64,000 nt of DNA from Bin80 sp965215475 (GCA_965215475.1 OZ244061.1:2790001-2854000), one strand, 5' to 3'; positions 27,410-37,855 are shown, numbered from the stretch's first letter. Numbers and translations: made by a program. The notes: a model not told the origin generated them from the sequence alone.

Positions 27410-28363
27410 TCACACGATAGATAATGCTTTCACAAAGCGATCTCGTTGAAAAATCTGCAGATCCTCAAGCCCTTCTCCTACCCCGATATACTTGACAGGA
27501 ACCTTGAACTCATTCGAAATTCCGATGAGGATGCCTCCCTTGGCAGAGCCATCCAGCTTTGTGATAACCAAGCCAGTTACATCTACGCTACGTGTAAACT
27601 CCTGAGCTTGCCGTAGCGCATTTTGTCCAATCGTGGCATCCAATACAAGGAGTACTTCATGAGGAGCTCCGGGGAGCTGGCGGCCCATGACACGTTTTAT
27701 TTTTCCTAGCTCATCCATAAGACCGGTTTTGGTGTGCAACCGTCCCGCTGTGTCAATAATGGTAACATCTGTAGAGCGGCGAACCGCCGATTGGACTGTG
27801 TCAAAGGCGACGGCCGCGGGATCCGCTCCGTGTGATTGTTTGATGATATCAGCCTGCGCCCGTTTGGTCCAGATTTCAAGCTGCTCAATCGCTGCAGCGC
27901 GGAAAGTATCGCCCGCGCCAATGAGCACACTTCGGCCTGCCTGCGTATAACGCCAAGCAAGCTTCCCAATGGTTGTCGTTTTTCCTACGCCGTTGACACC
28001 GACCACCATGATCACATGGGGGTGATTCATGAGCGGAGTATCAAAATCTGCAGGGCATGCAGGTAGATTTTTCTCAAGGAGTCCGACAATTTCCTGGTGA
28101 ACCAGTTCCCGCAGTTCTTCGGATGAGGTGTATAAGTCTCGTGCAGCTCTTTTTTCAATCCGACTGATAATTTCGAGGGTTGTATTGACTCCGACATCAC
28201 TGGTGATCAGGGCTTCTTCAATCCCATCCAGAACGGATTCATTAATCTTGCGTTTTCCTTTGATCAGGCGTCCGATCTTTCCGAAGAGGCCATCCCGGGT
28301 TTTTTTGAGTCCGGATTCCAGACGATCCTGATCCAGATTTTTAGAACGGTTACTAAATCTCAT
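27410..28363 (-). CDS. ftsY: Signal recognition particle receptor FtsY
   Basis: This 317-residue SRP-type GTPase has a short N-terminal helical N domain. The G domain then shows G-V-N-G-V-G-K-T-T-T (P-loop), I-D-T-A-G-R, V-I-T-K-L-D-G-S-A-K-G-G and a C-terminal G-V-G-E-G-L-E-D-L. The acidic A domain of proteobacterial FtsY is absent, which is normal outside Proteobacteria. It docks SRP-ribosome complexes at the inner membrane. It starts 8 bp before the pgsA stop, so the two are probably cotranscribed. Confidence 0.96.
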   Translation of the reverse strand: MRFSNRSKNLDQDRLESGLKKTRDGLFGKIGRLIKGKRKINESVLDGIEEALITSDVGVNTTLEIISRIEKRAARDLYTSSEELRELVHQEIVGLLEKNLPACPADFDTPLMNHPHVIMVVGVNGVGKTTTIGKLAWRYTQAGRSVLIGAGDTFRAAAIEQLEIWTKRAQADIIKQSHGADPAAVAFDTVQSAVRRSTDVTIIDTAGRLHTKTGLMDELGKIKRVMGRQLPGAPHEVLLVLDATIGQNALRQAQEFTRSVDVTGLVITKLDGSAKGGILIGISNEFKVPVKYIGVGEGLEDLQIFQRDRFVKALSIV

Positions 28364-28371
28364 GCGATGGA

Positions 28372-28953
28372 TTAGGAGTGATTTCTTAGGCGTAAAAGTC
28401 GAGTTGCGTAAATCAAAAGAGAGAGCACCAGAAGCCCGATGGTTCCCCAGATCACTGTATCCATTACGATTGGATCGGCCTTCAAAAGTGCAAGAATATA
28501 CATGACCCCAATGGCAGTTGTCGCAATTTTCCCAGAAAGATTACTCATTTGTACATGCCCGATGTGACGTGCCAGGAAAATCCCTCCCGTCATAATCAGT
28601 ATATCACGTAGGACGATGGCTCCCAAAACCCAGATAGGTAACAGATTTTTCCAGATGAGTGCAATTCCGAGCAGAGCTGCAGAGAGTTTATCTGCTACCG
28701 GATCCAAGACTTTACCCCACTCAGAAACAGTGTTTGTACGGCGAGCAACTTGGCCATCAAGCAAATCAGTCATTGCTGCGACTAAGATCAGGGTTAGGCT
28801 CCAGATTACGGGGCCATCAACAAAAATCATTGCCGCTGCCGACCCAGAAAGGGGGACACGTGTGAGACTAAGTAAATTGGCCCATGTCCAGAAGGGTCCC
28901 TGCATCAGGAAGGGGGTAGATCGCACAGTGGAAACCAGATAGTACGAAATCAA
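28372..28953 (-). CDS. pgsA: CDP-alcohol phosphatidyltransferase (PgsA-like phosphatidylglycerophosphate synthase)
   Basis: This 193-residue multi-spanning membrane protein has the complete CDP-alcohol phosphotransferase signature. D-L-L-D-G-Q-V-A-R is followed eight residues later by G-K-V-L-D-P-V-A-D-K, giving the D-x2-D-G-x2-A-R-x8-G-x3-D-x3-D pattern. The size and placement with ftsY favour phosphatidylglycerophosphate synthase. A related phosphatidylserine or cardiolipin synthase cannot be fully excluded. An internal ATG at 28905 (M-Q-G-P-F-W-T-W) is an equally plausible start. Confidence 0.85.
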   Translation of the reverse strand: MISYYLVSTVRSTPFLMQGPFWTWANLLSLTRVPLSGSAAAMIFVDGPVIWSLTLILVAAMTDLLDGQVARRTNTVSEWGKVLDPVADKLSAALLGIALIWKNLLPIWVLGAIVLRDILIMTGGIFLARHIGHVQMSNLSGKIATTAIGVMYILALLKADPIVMDTVIWGTIGLLVLSLLIYATRLLRLRNHS

Positions 28954-29041
28954 ATTGAAAAAGGTACCCTACCTCTGATCTATTCCGAAACATATAAGAC
29001 GTCAAAGGGTACCGGAGTACAGTTTCAGTTATTTCCTCACT

Positions 29042-29614
29042 ATGACCGCACCTTCGGCTCGAGCCCCCTGGATAGAGACCTTAAACTCGGATAAGGCTTC
29101 TGTGCTTGTTCAACTTTTAGCAGTTACATTTTTCGCCGTTGCTACGGCTCTTGGCGCACAGGTACGCATTTACCTATGGGAGATTCCGATTACATTGCAA
29201 ACTCTTTTCGTATACGGAAGTGGTTTGATACTCGGTGCTCGGAATGGGTTTTTATCTATGGTTCTCTATCTTTTGATCGGAATGTTTCTACCTGTCTATG
29301 CCGGGAGCGGTCATGGTTTGACGTACTTGACTACCGCCGTCAGCGCAGGGTACCTTTTAGGGATGCCATTATCTGCCTATGTCATTGGCGTTATTGGAAA
29401 GAAGCAAACCAGTGTGTTTGGTGGAGTGATTGCGGTTGCCGCAGGTTCTATTATACTTTTTTTCTGTGGTGTGAGTTGGTTACATTTTGCAGTTCCTCAC
29501 ACTTCTTGGTGGTACTCCATTGAGGCAGGGTGGCTTCGATTTGTTGCTTTTGATGCGATGAAAGTACTGATCGTAGGGCTCGTATATGGTGGTTTACGGC
29601 GTTGGGGCCGATAG
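29042..29614 (+). CDS. bioY: Biotin transporter BioY family protein
   Basis: This 190-residue protein has about six hydrophobic segments and the BioY-like core V-R-I-Y-L-W-E-I-P-I-T-L-Q-T-L-F-V-Y and G-A-R-N-G-F-L-S-M-V-L-Y-L. It is the S component that binds biotin in the membrane and works with an energy-coupling-factor module or alone. No EcfA/T genes are nearby. It is transcribed divergently from pgsA and lies 6 bp before the following TPR-type gene. Confidence 0.88.
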   Translation: MTAPSARAPWIETLNSDKASVLVQLLAVTFFAVATALGAQVRIYLWEIPITLQTLFVYGSGLILGARNGFLSMVLYLLIGMFLPVYAGSGHGLTYLTTAVSAGYLLGMPLSAYVIGVIGKKQTSVFGGVIAVAAGSIILFFCGVSWLHFAVPHTSWWYSIEAGWLRFVAFDAMKVLIVGLVYGGLRRWGR

Positions 29615-29620
29615 GCTGGA

Positions 29621-30781
29621 ATGAATCGTGTTTGGCTTGTTGTTCTTCTGGGAGGAGTTCTATTGAATTCACCCGTTTCTGCACAGTCCAGAATCCTGAA
29701 CGATCCAGAGGTGCGAGCATCCGCCAAAGCGGGACTAGAGGCCTTATATGATCTTCGTTTTGAAGAATCAGAAGTTCACTTTCAAACGATCACGGAGCGC
29801 TATTTGGATCATCCGATTGGTCCGTTCTTGGAGGCCTTAACTCTGTGGTGGACCATTCTCTTAGATTTAACAGAGACCTCTCACGATGAAGCATTTTATG
29901 AAGCTATGGGGGAAGTGATTGCGCGCAGTAATGAACGACTGGATAAAAACGAGAATGATTTTGATGCAATGTTTTTTAAGGGAATTGCATTAGGGTTCAG
30001 AGGGCGCTTACGCTCTAATCGTAGCGATTGGATTCGGGCCGCAGCAGATGGAAAGCGAGCTATGGATTACGTGCTAGCTGTTGCCGATGCAGATACAAAC
30101 AATTCCGATTTTTCCCTGGGAAGGGGGCTGTATCAATACTATGCTGCATTGATTCCTGAGCGGTACCCCTTGATGCGACCGATTACGGCGTTTCTTCCTC
30201 CTGGTGACCGATCCGGCGGGTTGTCACTACTTGAGCATACGGCCAGAGATGGATATTATATGCAGACAGAGGCGATGTATTTCCTGGCACAAATCAACTA
30301 CTTATATGAGAAAAACTTCCAGGCTTGTGTTCAACAGATTTCATGGTTACGTAACAAGTACCCTAGGAATTCCTTTTTCCATACACTGGAAGGTCGAATA
30401 TATGTAAGTTGGCGCCAGTGGCAGGCTTCGGATACGGTTTTTACAGAGGTTCTGGAACGCTATAAAGAAAAGGAACCCGGTTATACCCCAGCAATGGCAG
30501 AGCAGGCATTGTATTTCTTAGCACGATCCCACATTGCCAGAGGCGAAGCCTCAGCCGCCTTGCCTCATCTTTTATCTCTGGAAGCATTGACTGCACGACT
30601 CGACACCGACAGTTACTTCAAGGTTGTCGGGCGTCTCTACCAAGGAATTGCATACGATCTGATGGGAGATCGTAATCGGGCCATCACTCGGTACAGGGAT
30701 GTACTCAAAATGAAACGATGGGGATCAAGCCACACGGATGCGCGGCAATATCTTGCGAATCCCTATCCGGCAGCAGAATAA
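29621..30781 (+). CDS. Exported TPR-like protein of unknown function
   Basis: This 386-residue protein has a clear signal peptide (M-N-R-V-W-L-V-V-L-L-G-G-V-L-L, cleavage near V-S-A-Q). It continues with helical repeats resembling tetratricopeptides, for example Y-F-L-A-R-S-H-I-A-R-G-E-A-S-A-A-L and G-I-A-Y-D-L-M-G-D-R-N-R-A-I. It most likely acts in the periplasm or on the outer membrane as a binding scaffold. It may be cotranscribed with bioY, though a functional link is not evident. Confidence 0.75.
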   Translation: MNRVWLVVLLGGVLLNSPVSAQSRILNDPEVRASAKAGLEALYDLRFEESEVHFQTITERYLDHPIGPFLEALTLWWTILLDLTETSHDEAFYEAMGEVIARSNERLDKNENDFDAMFFKGIALGFRGRLRSNRSDWIRAAADGKRAMDYVLAVADADTNNSDFSLGRGLYQYYAALIPERYPLMRPITAFLPPGDRSGGLSLLEHTARDGYYMQTEAMYFLAQINYLYEKNFQACVQQISWLRNKYPRNSFFHTLEGRIYVSWRQWQASDTVFTEVLERYKEKEPGYTPAMAEQALYFLARSHIARGEASAALPHLLSLEALTARLDTDSYFKVVGRLYQGIAYDLMGDRNRAITRYRDVLKMKRWGSSHTDARQYLANPYPAAE

Positions 30782-30786
30782 TCAGA

Positions 30787-31284
30787 TTAGTTCTCGTCTG
30801 CAGTTGGTCCATAGCTTGGAGGTAGGGATATGTCATTCATCCGCAGGTATACGGAAAGCTGAGCTCTGTGATGGACCAAGTGACTGATCCCAAACCGGCG
30901 GAGTACCGTTACCTTGGGCATTGTAAAATACACCTGGTCTCCATGACGGAGTGTCCAAGGTTCAGATAGCGTATCTATCGTTGTTCGCTGAAAAACCTCA
31001 AGTAAATTTTTCTCGTTGGCATCAAATGCGGTAAGCAACTCTGCTTGTGTGGATGCGTTTGTTTTTGGCAAGGGTTGGGACATGTCAATGCCGTCTTCTT
31101 CTAAAGTAACCACTTGCCACCAGAGTAGGTTGACGATATGACAGGCTAATTCACCCATGGTCCATGATTTATGATGTGGGCTCCAATCAAAGCTACTATC
31201 GGGAACGCGAGAAAGCATTTTTCGGGTCACGCCTAATTCATAATCCATGTCGCCAAAGGCAAGATAAAGAGGATCTGTAATCAT
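30787..31284 (-). CDS. DinB family protein (putative metal-dependent enzyme)
   Basis: This 165-residue four-helix protein has the DinB/YfiT metal-site pattern. One His lies in G-E-L-A-C-H-I-V-N-L, and a C-terminal pair lies in S-H-L-V-H-H-R-A-Q-L-S-V-Y-L-R. W-T-M-G-E-L is also typical. Members are metal-dependent enzymes, often thiol S-transferases or hydrolases. The substrate is unknown. It ends 6 bp from the convergent TPR gene. Confidence 0.85.
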   Translation of the reverse strand: MITDPLYLAFGDMDYELGVTRKMLSRVPDSSFDWSPHHKSWTMGELACHIVNLLWWQVVTLEEDGIDMSQPLPKTNASTQAELLTAFDANEKNLLEVFQRTTIDTLSEPWTLRHGDQVYFTMPKVTVLRRFGISHLVHHRAQLSVYLRMNDISLPPSYGPTADEN

Positions 31285-31779
31285 TAAAGTTTAATTTTTC
31301 TATGAAGACACCTACAAACCCTGTAGATTGAATTTTGGTTCAATGCATCTCTATCACACGATACCATGATCTAGTAGGCAAATGCAACTCGCCAATGTAG
31401 ATGTATGGGTGTGCACGAGTTACTTGAAGAGGTTGGTGTTGGAGCAAATTTCTGTATGTCCGTAGGAGTATCGGACGTATCAAAGCTTCCTGTTCCGGAT
31501 CAATTGGTCACGCTTCGAATCGATGACATGGGTACTTCCGAAGAGGAGTGACTCTGATTGTGATGTATCGGATCTCACGAAGGAACACGACTCTTCTGGG
31601 TTCGCAGGGCTGGGGGAAGGGGGCACTCGGTTCTCATGAATTCTTGGTCACCACGATGCTAGAAATCATCGGTCGGATTAAGGCCTTGCTAGGATACGAT
31701 CCGTCTAAGGAGAAGCAAGGCTGGAATAGATGAGGGATATAATTTCCTATCTTTACTACCTCACTGACCTGATCGTTCT
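31285..31779. other. Intergenic region, possibly with a decayed gene
   Basis: A short frame starting at ATG 31405 (M-G-V-H-E-L-L-E-E-V-G-V-G) is followed by a 61-codon frame at 31548. The first faintly resembles domain I of RuvA, but the match is too weak to call. No RNA gene is seen. Confidence 0.3.
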
Positions 31780-32643
31780 ATGATGCGATTTGCTCTTTAC
31801 CTGCTTGCGCTATATGGTTTAGTGCAAGCAGGCACGTCTGAGGCTCAAGTCATACTTGATAGTTTGAATACGCTGAAGGTAGAACCTGAAAATCGATGTG
31901 CCGAATATGACAGGGATGATTACTCCTATTCCCAATCTTTAGAGCCTAAAATTGTGGAGTCACAGGGGGGAATGTTTTCTCCCTATGATGGTACGTGTTT
32001 CGATAATTTGCGCGAATCAGACATAGAGCATATTGTGGCAACTTCGGAAGCTCATGACTCCGGAATGTGCAACCGAAGCAAAGAAGAGAAAAGTATCTAT
32101 GCATCTGATCTTCTGAACCTAACCTTGGCGACTCCAAGATTGAATCGACATCAAAAGGGGGCCAAGGATTTTGCTGAGTGGCAACCTGATCAAAATTTAT
32201 GCTGGTATGCTGCCAGAATCGTAGAGGCAAAGAGCAAGTATGATCTATCAGTTGATCAACGCGAAAAAAATGCTCTTGCCGAGGCGTTGAATAACTGTAT
32301 CGCTTCAGGAAGTACCCTAGCGATAGATGCTCCACAATGTAGCATTGGTACGAGCGTAGAACATGCCCGACCTTATGAAGGATTCAGAGTTGCTGCAAAC
32401 TATCCGAATCCTGTTGAGGGTCATACTACGTTCATGATCAATTCCCCGGTTCAAACAGTTCTAAGTATCCGGTTATTGGATGTCCTAGGAAGAGAAGTGT
32501 TATGGCTGCCAAACGTATTCGTGGCGGCGGGTGAAAAACAGCGTATTCGCCTGACATCACTAGATATGCCGCCGGGAATTTATTTGTATCAGATAACGGC
32601 AGAATCTGGTGTCATGAAAACGGGGAAATTGATAAAGAAGTGA
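31780..32643 (+). CDS. Secreted HNH-type nuclease with T9SS sorting domain
   Basis: This 287-residue protein has a signal peptide (M-M-R-F-A-L-Y-L-L-A-L-Y-G, cleavage near S-E-A-Q). The catalytic region contains S-D-I-E-H-I-V-A-T-S-E-A-H, L-L-N-L-T-L-A-T-P-R-L-N-R and A-K-D-F-A-E-W, the His-Asn layout of HNH/DUF1524-like extracellular nucleases. Four or more Cys residues suggest disulfides. The last 80 residues (A-A-N-Y-P-N-P-V-E-G to K-L-I-K-K) are a type IX secretion sorting domain, so the enzyme is probably exported across the outer membrane or attached to the surface. Likely roles are nutrient DNA scavenging or competition. Activity is inferred from motifs. Confidence 0.82.
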   Translation: MMRFALYLLALYGLVQAGTSEAQVILDSLNTLKVEPENRCAEYDRDDYSYSQSLEPKIVESQGGMFSPYDGTCFDNLRESDIEHIVATSEAHDSGMCNRSKEEKSIYASDLLNLTLATPRLNRHQKGAKDFAEWQPDQNLCWYAARIVEAKSKYDLSVDQREKNALAEALNNCIASGSTLAIDAPQCSIGTSVEHARPYEGFRVAANYPNPVEGHTTFMINSPVQTVLSIRLLDVLGREVLWLPNVFVAAGEKQRIRLTSLDMPPGIYLYQITAESGVMKTGKLIKK

Positions 32644-33259
32644 GTCGGAATTCATGATAGAGTTAAGGACGAAGATTCTAGCATCAGTGTATTCATTTCG
32701 CTATCCGATGAACGGGATGTCCCTCGATTTTCCACGTTTACTTTCCGAGGCATTGATCCAAATCCGTTCAGTACGTCGATACATCCGTTGGTAGATATAG
32801 GCATGTTTCTGAGTTGAGATACGGATACGTTACAGGAAAGTAGATGCATGTCAGTTTTCAGTGGATGGATCAGTTGTATAGAAGCAAGGACTTGTCATGT
32901 GTTTGATACTGTCTACGGAAAATCCCTTGTATTGCTTGGCGACGGACGGGCAAGAAATCCATGTATATCAGAGGTGGTCTGTAAAGATCAGGTAAGACAA
33001 AATCTATGGGGATCGGCGCAGTTGAACGGGAAATCTGCTCCGGTTTCTGTGCTTTGATTTCCGCATGGAGAACGGTTGGATATCTTTCAGGGTTATACGT
33101 GCGAATCCCTGATATACCAGGCTGGTCGTTATGAGGGAATCTCGTAGGAATCCACGGACTAAATCCCTTAAATCAACTAACAATTGGACCTTAAAGCTCG
33201 GAGATGTGTTGATTACGATTTCAAGTCTTTTTCACAATCACGTTACAACTGTGAGACCA
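32644..33259. other. Intergenic region without recognisable gene
   Basis: About 610 bp. A 69-codon frame at 32848-33057 has no recognisable features. The open frame upstream of the M16 peptidase start runs back to 33131 but has no signal peptide, so I treat it as untranslated leader. Confidence 0.45.
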
Positions 33260-36094
33260 ATGATCATGCACCCTACTTCACTAAAAACCGCATCGATAAC
33301 CCTTTTATTTTGCGCGTTCAGTTTCCTGCCCAGTGCAACCGCGCAGGTTCAGCTAGATTTGAATCAGCCCATCCCTGTGGATAGCGCGGTGACCATTGGC
33401 CAACTGGAGAATGGTTTGACCTATTATCTGCAAGAAAATCACGAGCCAGAGTCTCGACTTGAACTTCGACTTGTCGTGAATGCCGGTAGCATACTGGAGG
33501 ATGAAGATCAACTTGGGCTGGCCCATTTTGTAGAGCATATGCTTTTCAACGGTACACGACGCTTCCCAAAGCAGACTCTCATGGCCTTCCTGCAGCGTAT
33601 TGGTATGCAGATCGGCCCTGACATCAATGCTTATACAAGTTTCGATGAAACGGTCTATCAACTTCAAGTTCCTACGGATAGTATGGAGGTAGTACGGAAG
33701 GCATTTCAGGTATTGGAAGATTGGGCGGCTTATGCTACACTGAGTGATGAAGAAATTGACAATGAGCGTGGCGTTATACTTGAAGAGTGGCGTAGCAGAC
33801 TAGGCGCACAGGAACGCATGTTGAACGAGGAACTCCCGGTTATTCTGGGGGATTCTCGCTATGCGAAGCGGCTACCGATTGGAGATACACTTGTAATCAA
33901 GCAGAGCACATACGAAACGGTACGTCGTTTTTACGAAACTTGGTATCGCCCTGATTTGATGGCAGTTGTTGTGGTTGGCGCTCTGGATGTACCAACCATG
34001 AAGTCCCTTGTGGAAGAACACTTTGCTACGATTGTGCCACCTGAAAATCCGGTGCCACGCTCCACTTTTGATGTACCCTACATGGAAACGCGATACAAGG
34101 TTGTAAGTGATGCAGAATATGATTTTTTCCCGATACTTTCAGTGAGTTACAGGCAACCAGTGGTTGAAATGAAAACCGTTGCCGATCATCGTCAGGCCTT
34201 AATAGGATCGTTGGCACGGGGAATGCTGAGTCGACGTTTTAGCGAGATCGCCCAAGATGGCACCCGTGCGCCTTTTCTGGCTGCAGGAGCGGGTGCAGGA
34301 AATCTTGTTCGAGGATTTCCTCAGTTCAGTTTGACTGCATATGCCAACGAAGACAGCCTGGTTGCAGCGCTACGCACACTTGTTATCGAATCGGAACGAG
34401 TAAAACAACATCCGTTCACGCCTGGCGAATTCTCACGGTATAAGGAATCGTTCCTCCGCTCGCGTGAAGAGGCGTACAATGAGCGCGAAAATACTCCTTC
34501 GGCCCTTCTGGTATCTTCTTATGTGGGGCACTATCTCGAAGATGATCCGATTCCGGGTGTTGTACATGAATACCGGCTTGCGCAAGAGCTTTTGCCAACC
34601 ATAACACTGGAAGAAGTAAGTGCGTATCTACCGAAAGCATTGAGTAGTCAGGATCGGTCAGTAACCGTGAATCTCCCGGAAAAGCCATCACTCGAATGGG
34701 TTACCGAAGAGGTTTTAGCCAGTACGTTTGAGAAGTATGATGGCACTGAGGTAGAACCCTATATCGACGCTACATCCGATATTCCTTTATTTGACAAGAC
34801 GTTGGAGCCTGCCGAGGTCGTACATGAACATTCCATTCCGGAACTTGGAGTGGAGGAAATCACACTTTCGAACGGGATTCGTGTTGTAATGAAACCAACA
34901 GATTTTCGTGCGGATGAGGTGCAGTTCACGTCTTTCAGTGAAGGTGGCACTTCTCTGTATACGGATCAGGAGTACCCGACCGCATCGTTTGCAGCGTCAA
35001 CGGTCAGTGGTAGCGGAGTTGGTGCATTCAATCAGACGGAATTGCAGAAAAAGCTATCAGGAAAACGAGCGTACGTATCCGCATCTATCAGTTCCCTGTT
35101 TGAAGGATTCAGTGGTGAAGCTTCACCGGAAGATCTAGAGTTATTGTTCCAGTTGATTCATTTACGTGCAATGCATGCTCGCTTGGATTCGTCTGCATTC
35201 TTGTCTCAGATCAATCTAAACCGAACCTTCTTGGTAAACCGGGAGAATTCTCCCGATGCAGCATTCAGCGATACACTTAGTACCACCTTATATATGAATC
35301 ATCCGCGTTACCGCCCGGTCAAAATAGAGGAACTAGATTCCATAGAAATGGAACGTGCTCTGCAGATCTATCAGGATCGATATGCTGACATGGATGATTT
35401 TGTATTCGTCTTTGTAGGTGCTTTTGATGTGGATACGTTAACGACTTTGGCACAGACGTATCTCGGTACACTACCATCCACGGATCGAGAAGAAACGTGG
35501 CAGGATGTCAATGTTGATCATCCAGAGGGGACCGTCATCAAGACGGTTTACAAAGGGGAAGAGCCCCAGAGTCGAGTCAATATTACGTTCAATGGTGAAT
35601 TTGAATATACTCGTGAATCTCGGCATCACATAGAATCTCTGGAGAGACTCCTTGATATTCTTTTGTTTGAAGAATTGCGCGAAGAACGGAGTGGAATCTA
35701 TGGTGCAGGAGTGCGTGGAACATCGTTAAGGCGTCCACAGGAAGGATATAGGTTCTCGATCAGCTTCGGTTGTGATCCAGAACGTGCCGAAGAATTGATT
35801 CGTGCTGTATTTGAGACGATTGAGGACATCAAACAAAACGGTGTGGAAGAAGATTATGTCATGCGGGTGCAGGAGCAGCAACGTCAGGCTCGCATTACGG
35901 ATCTTGAGGAAAATCAATTCTGGCTGAATGCATTGCGTAGTGCATATTACTCAGATAGTATTTCAGAGCCACTGGATATATTACGTTACGATGAGCTTGT
36001 AGACAGTCTGACTGCAGAAGATTTGCAGAACGCTACAAATATGTGGTTAACGGATCGTTATGTGCAGGTGACGCTATTTCCCGAACAGCCCTGA
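33260..36094 (+). CDS. M16 family zinc metallopeptidase (pitrilysin/insulinase-like), exported
   Basis: Starting at ATG 33260 (or 33266), the product is 944 residues with a signal peptide ending near S-A-T-A-Q. The inverted zinc motif H89-F-V-E92-H93 and the downstream glutamate segment D-N-E-R-G-V-I-L-E-E-W are intact, so the N-terminal half is catalytic. The C-terminal half repeats the fold without the motif, as in pitrilysin. A longer frame to 33131 lacks a signal and is unlikely. It probably degrades peptides in the periplasm or envelope. It stands alone, with IS remnants downstream. Confidence 0.93.
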   Translation: MIMHPTSLKTASITLLFCAFSFLPSATAQVQLDLNQPIPVDSAVTIGQLENGLTYYLQENHEPESRLELRLVVNAGSILEDEDQLGLAHFVEHMLFNGTRRFPKQTLMAFLQRIGMQIGPDINAYTSFDETVYQLQVPTDSMEVVRKAFQVLEDWAAYATLSDEEIDNERGVILEEWRSRLGAQERMLNEELPVILGDSRYAKRLPIGDTLVIKQSTYETVRRFYETWYRPDLMAVVVVGALDVPTMKSLVEEHFATIVPPENPVPRSTFDVPYMETRYKVVSDAEYDFFPILSVSYRQPVVEMKTVADHRQALIGSLARGMLSRRFSEIAQDGTRAPFLAAGAGAGNLVRGFPQFSLTAYANEDSLVAALRTLVIESERVKQHPFTPGEFSRYKESFLRSREEAYNERENTPSALLVSSYVGHYLEDDPIPGVVHEYRLAQELLPTITLEEVSAYLPKALSSQDRSVTVNLPEKPSLEWVTEEVLASTFEKYDGTEVEPYIDATSDIPLFDKTLEPAEVVHEHSIPELGVEEITLSNGIRVVMKPTDFRADEVQFTSFSEGGTSLYTDQEYPTASFAASTVSGSGVGAFNQTELQKKLSGKRAYVSASISSLFEGFSGEASPEDLELLFQLIHLRAMHARLDSSAFLSQINLNRTFLVNRENSPDAAFSDTLSTTLYMNHPRYRPVKIEELDSIEMERALQIYQDRYADMDDFVFVFVGAFDVDTLTTLAQTYLGTLPSTDREETWQDVNVDHPEGTVIKTVYKGEEPQSRVNITFNGEFEYTRESRHHIESLERLLDILLFEELREERSGIYGAGVRGTSLRRPQEGYRFSISFGCDPERAEELIRAVFETIEDIKQNGVEEDYVMRVQEQQRQARITDLEENQFWLNALRSAYYSDSISEPLDILRYDELVDSLTAEDLQNATNMWLTDRYVQVTLFPEQP

Positions 36095-37254
36095 TATACA
36101 GGTACAGAAGGCCATCATGTGAATACTATTGCTCCTTTCTCAACAGATTCTGCATGAGAGACATGAAAGGAGGTTCTTTGTAGTCGTTGGAGTCTCGTGC
36201 TGTCTTTTATGGTGTATTGCTGCCAGAGATCTTCGTGACTCTCCTCGCCCAACTGCACGGTGCATCATGCGATGGAGTGGGGTAAATCCGCACCGAAGAA
36301 GCCCCGCTGTTTGGTCTGGTTCTTGGTGGCTTTCAAGAGACGAATCGCAAAACATTCAAACGCATAGACCCTACTGGATGGATCCGCCCAAGGAATCCTG
36401 ATCGTTTTCGGATTCTTGGGTGTCTGTACGCGGAGAATCCGACAAGGACAAACCACTTCCAAGGAAACCGATCCAGATGGTGCCATGGACGCTTCTTGCG
36501 ATGATCCTACAAGCTGTCAGACTCTCCCGTTTCTGGGCACACAAGATCCTTCCCCAAATGAGAAACATAAAGGTCCACATGCTCCTGCTCCGCATTGGTT
36601 TCACAGGATCAATACTCCAGCAAGAGTCTAAATTTAACCACTCATGCATGGAAGATCGTAAATAGGTATCAAGGATGAAAAACTAATTTTGGTGAAACCA
36701 AAATTAATCCATTCGAAGCTCTTGCAAAACCCTCTTTCAATCTGTAAAATATACCCCCAACTACTCCCAGAGCGATATTTACTGTCCAATGAAGAGGTTT
36801 TGCAAGAAGATCATTCTATACAAATAATGATAGAACCTTCTTTCGATCATTTTTATTTCGTATGTTTACACGGGGCGTCTGACTTCCGTGCTTGATGTCT
36901 TCCCTGTGGAACCGTCCTTGGCTGAAGATACCCATTTTTATTTTTTGTGTTTATCAAGCATTCGCTTCAGGATCTAAATTCGCTACTCTCTGGATGCTCA
37001 TCTTTTCTGGTCTGTCAAACATAGAAAATGATCTTGCACACAGAGCTGTTGGAAGAGGTAGATCATGGAGACTCCCTTGATTCTTACGTGTGACGTTTCT
37101 AGTCCAAACTATCTTTTTGTTGCTGATTCTTGCAGGCACACAATCCGGGTATGCATATGCATTCATCCCCATGAAAATGGATACTGAAAGCGGTATTTAT
37201 GGTATAGAAGGTGGTGAATTTGAATCTATCCTCCTCCTAAATTTTCGTTAGATG
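36095..37254. other. Decayed DNA with possible transposase fragments
   Basis: No intact gene. Two places encode a similar H-R-A-V-G-R-G peptide: near 36233-36265 on the minus strand and near 37038-37060 on the plus strand. This hints at two copies or ends of one degenerate mobile element. Other open frames are short and overlap on both strands. Confidence 0.4.
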
Positions 37255-37855
37255 AATACGTTTTGGCTCCTTGTTTCATCGGTTCAAGTCGGCAGCGCAT
37301 CGCCCAACTCAATCATTTCTTCCAGGACTTGAGTGCCCAACCTCGGGTTTTATCATGCCATAGATTTCGAGCCGTTTCCTTGATCGCCCAGGCTCGGGCA
37401 GTTCTGAGGGTACGCAGTGCATGGAATGCCGTGCTTCATGGACAGGTTGGGAGGGCTTTTGAGCCACATGTATTTACTTTCCGACAGGAGCATCTCATTC
37501 CCACTCTTTCGGAGTTTTTTATGCTCCTGTCGCCGAACCGTGTCGACCCCCATCTCCCAGATACTTGGCAACATGGAACCGGTCAAAGCAGATTTTCCTC
37601 GTTGCATTCGCAAGACACGCTTTGGTCGCTTGAATGTACGCAATCCACATCTCCATCTCCGAATTCCCTGCAACTGAGCAGATGATCATTGCGGATACCA
37701 ACCCATCAGAGCTCTCTTTTCACGTCCAATCCCCACATACAGTACAGATCTGCACCGGACACCATCGTCAGGTATTTGTGATACGAAATCTCAGCCACAA
37801 AAATATTCGCAACTACCTGCTCCTTTCTTTGGTCTACCTCCCGCACGCCGTATGA
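37255..37855 (-). pseudogene. ISL3-family transposase fragment
   Basis: Read leftward in several frames, the DNA encodes ISL3-type segments in order. These are H-K-Y-L-T-M-V, then E-M-W-I-A-Y-I-Q-A-T-K-A-C, C-F-D-R-F-H-V-A-K-Y-L-G-D, V-R-R-Q-E-H-K-K-L-R-K-S-G, and A-W-A-I-K-E-T-A-R-N-L-W-H with W-A-M-R-C-R-L-E-P-M-K. The zinc-finger N-terminus and the C-terminal third are missing and several frame breaks occur, so it is a dead remnant just upstream of the FN3 surface-protein locus. Confidence 0.8.

Noticed and set aside
31405..31551. Possible ruvA domain I remnant
   Set aside because: Only a vague E-V-G-V-G ... L-P resemblance; no helix-hairpin-helix part follows, so I do not call it.
36265..36649. 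Open frames that could be transposase C-termini
   Set aside because: Overlapping frames on both strands have transposase-like composition, but no family motif could be named.
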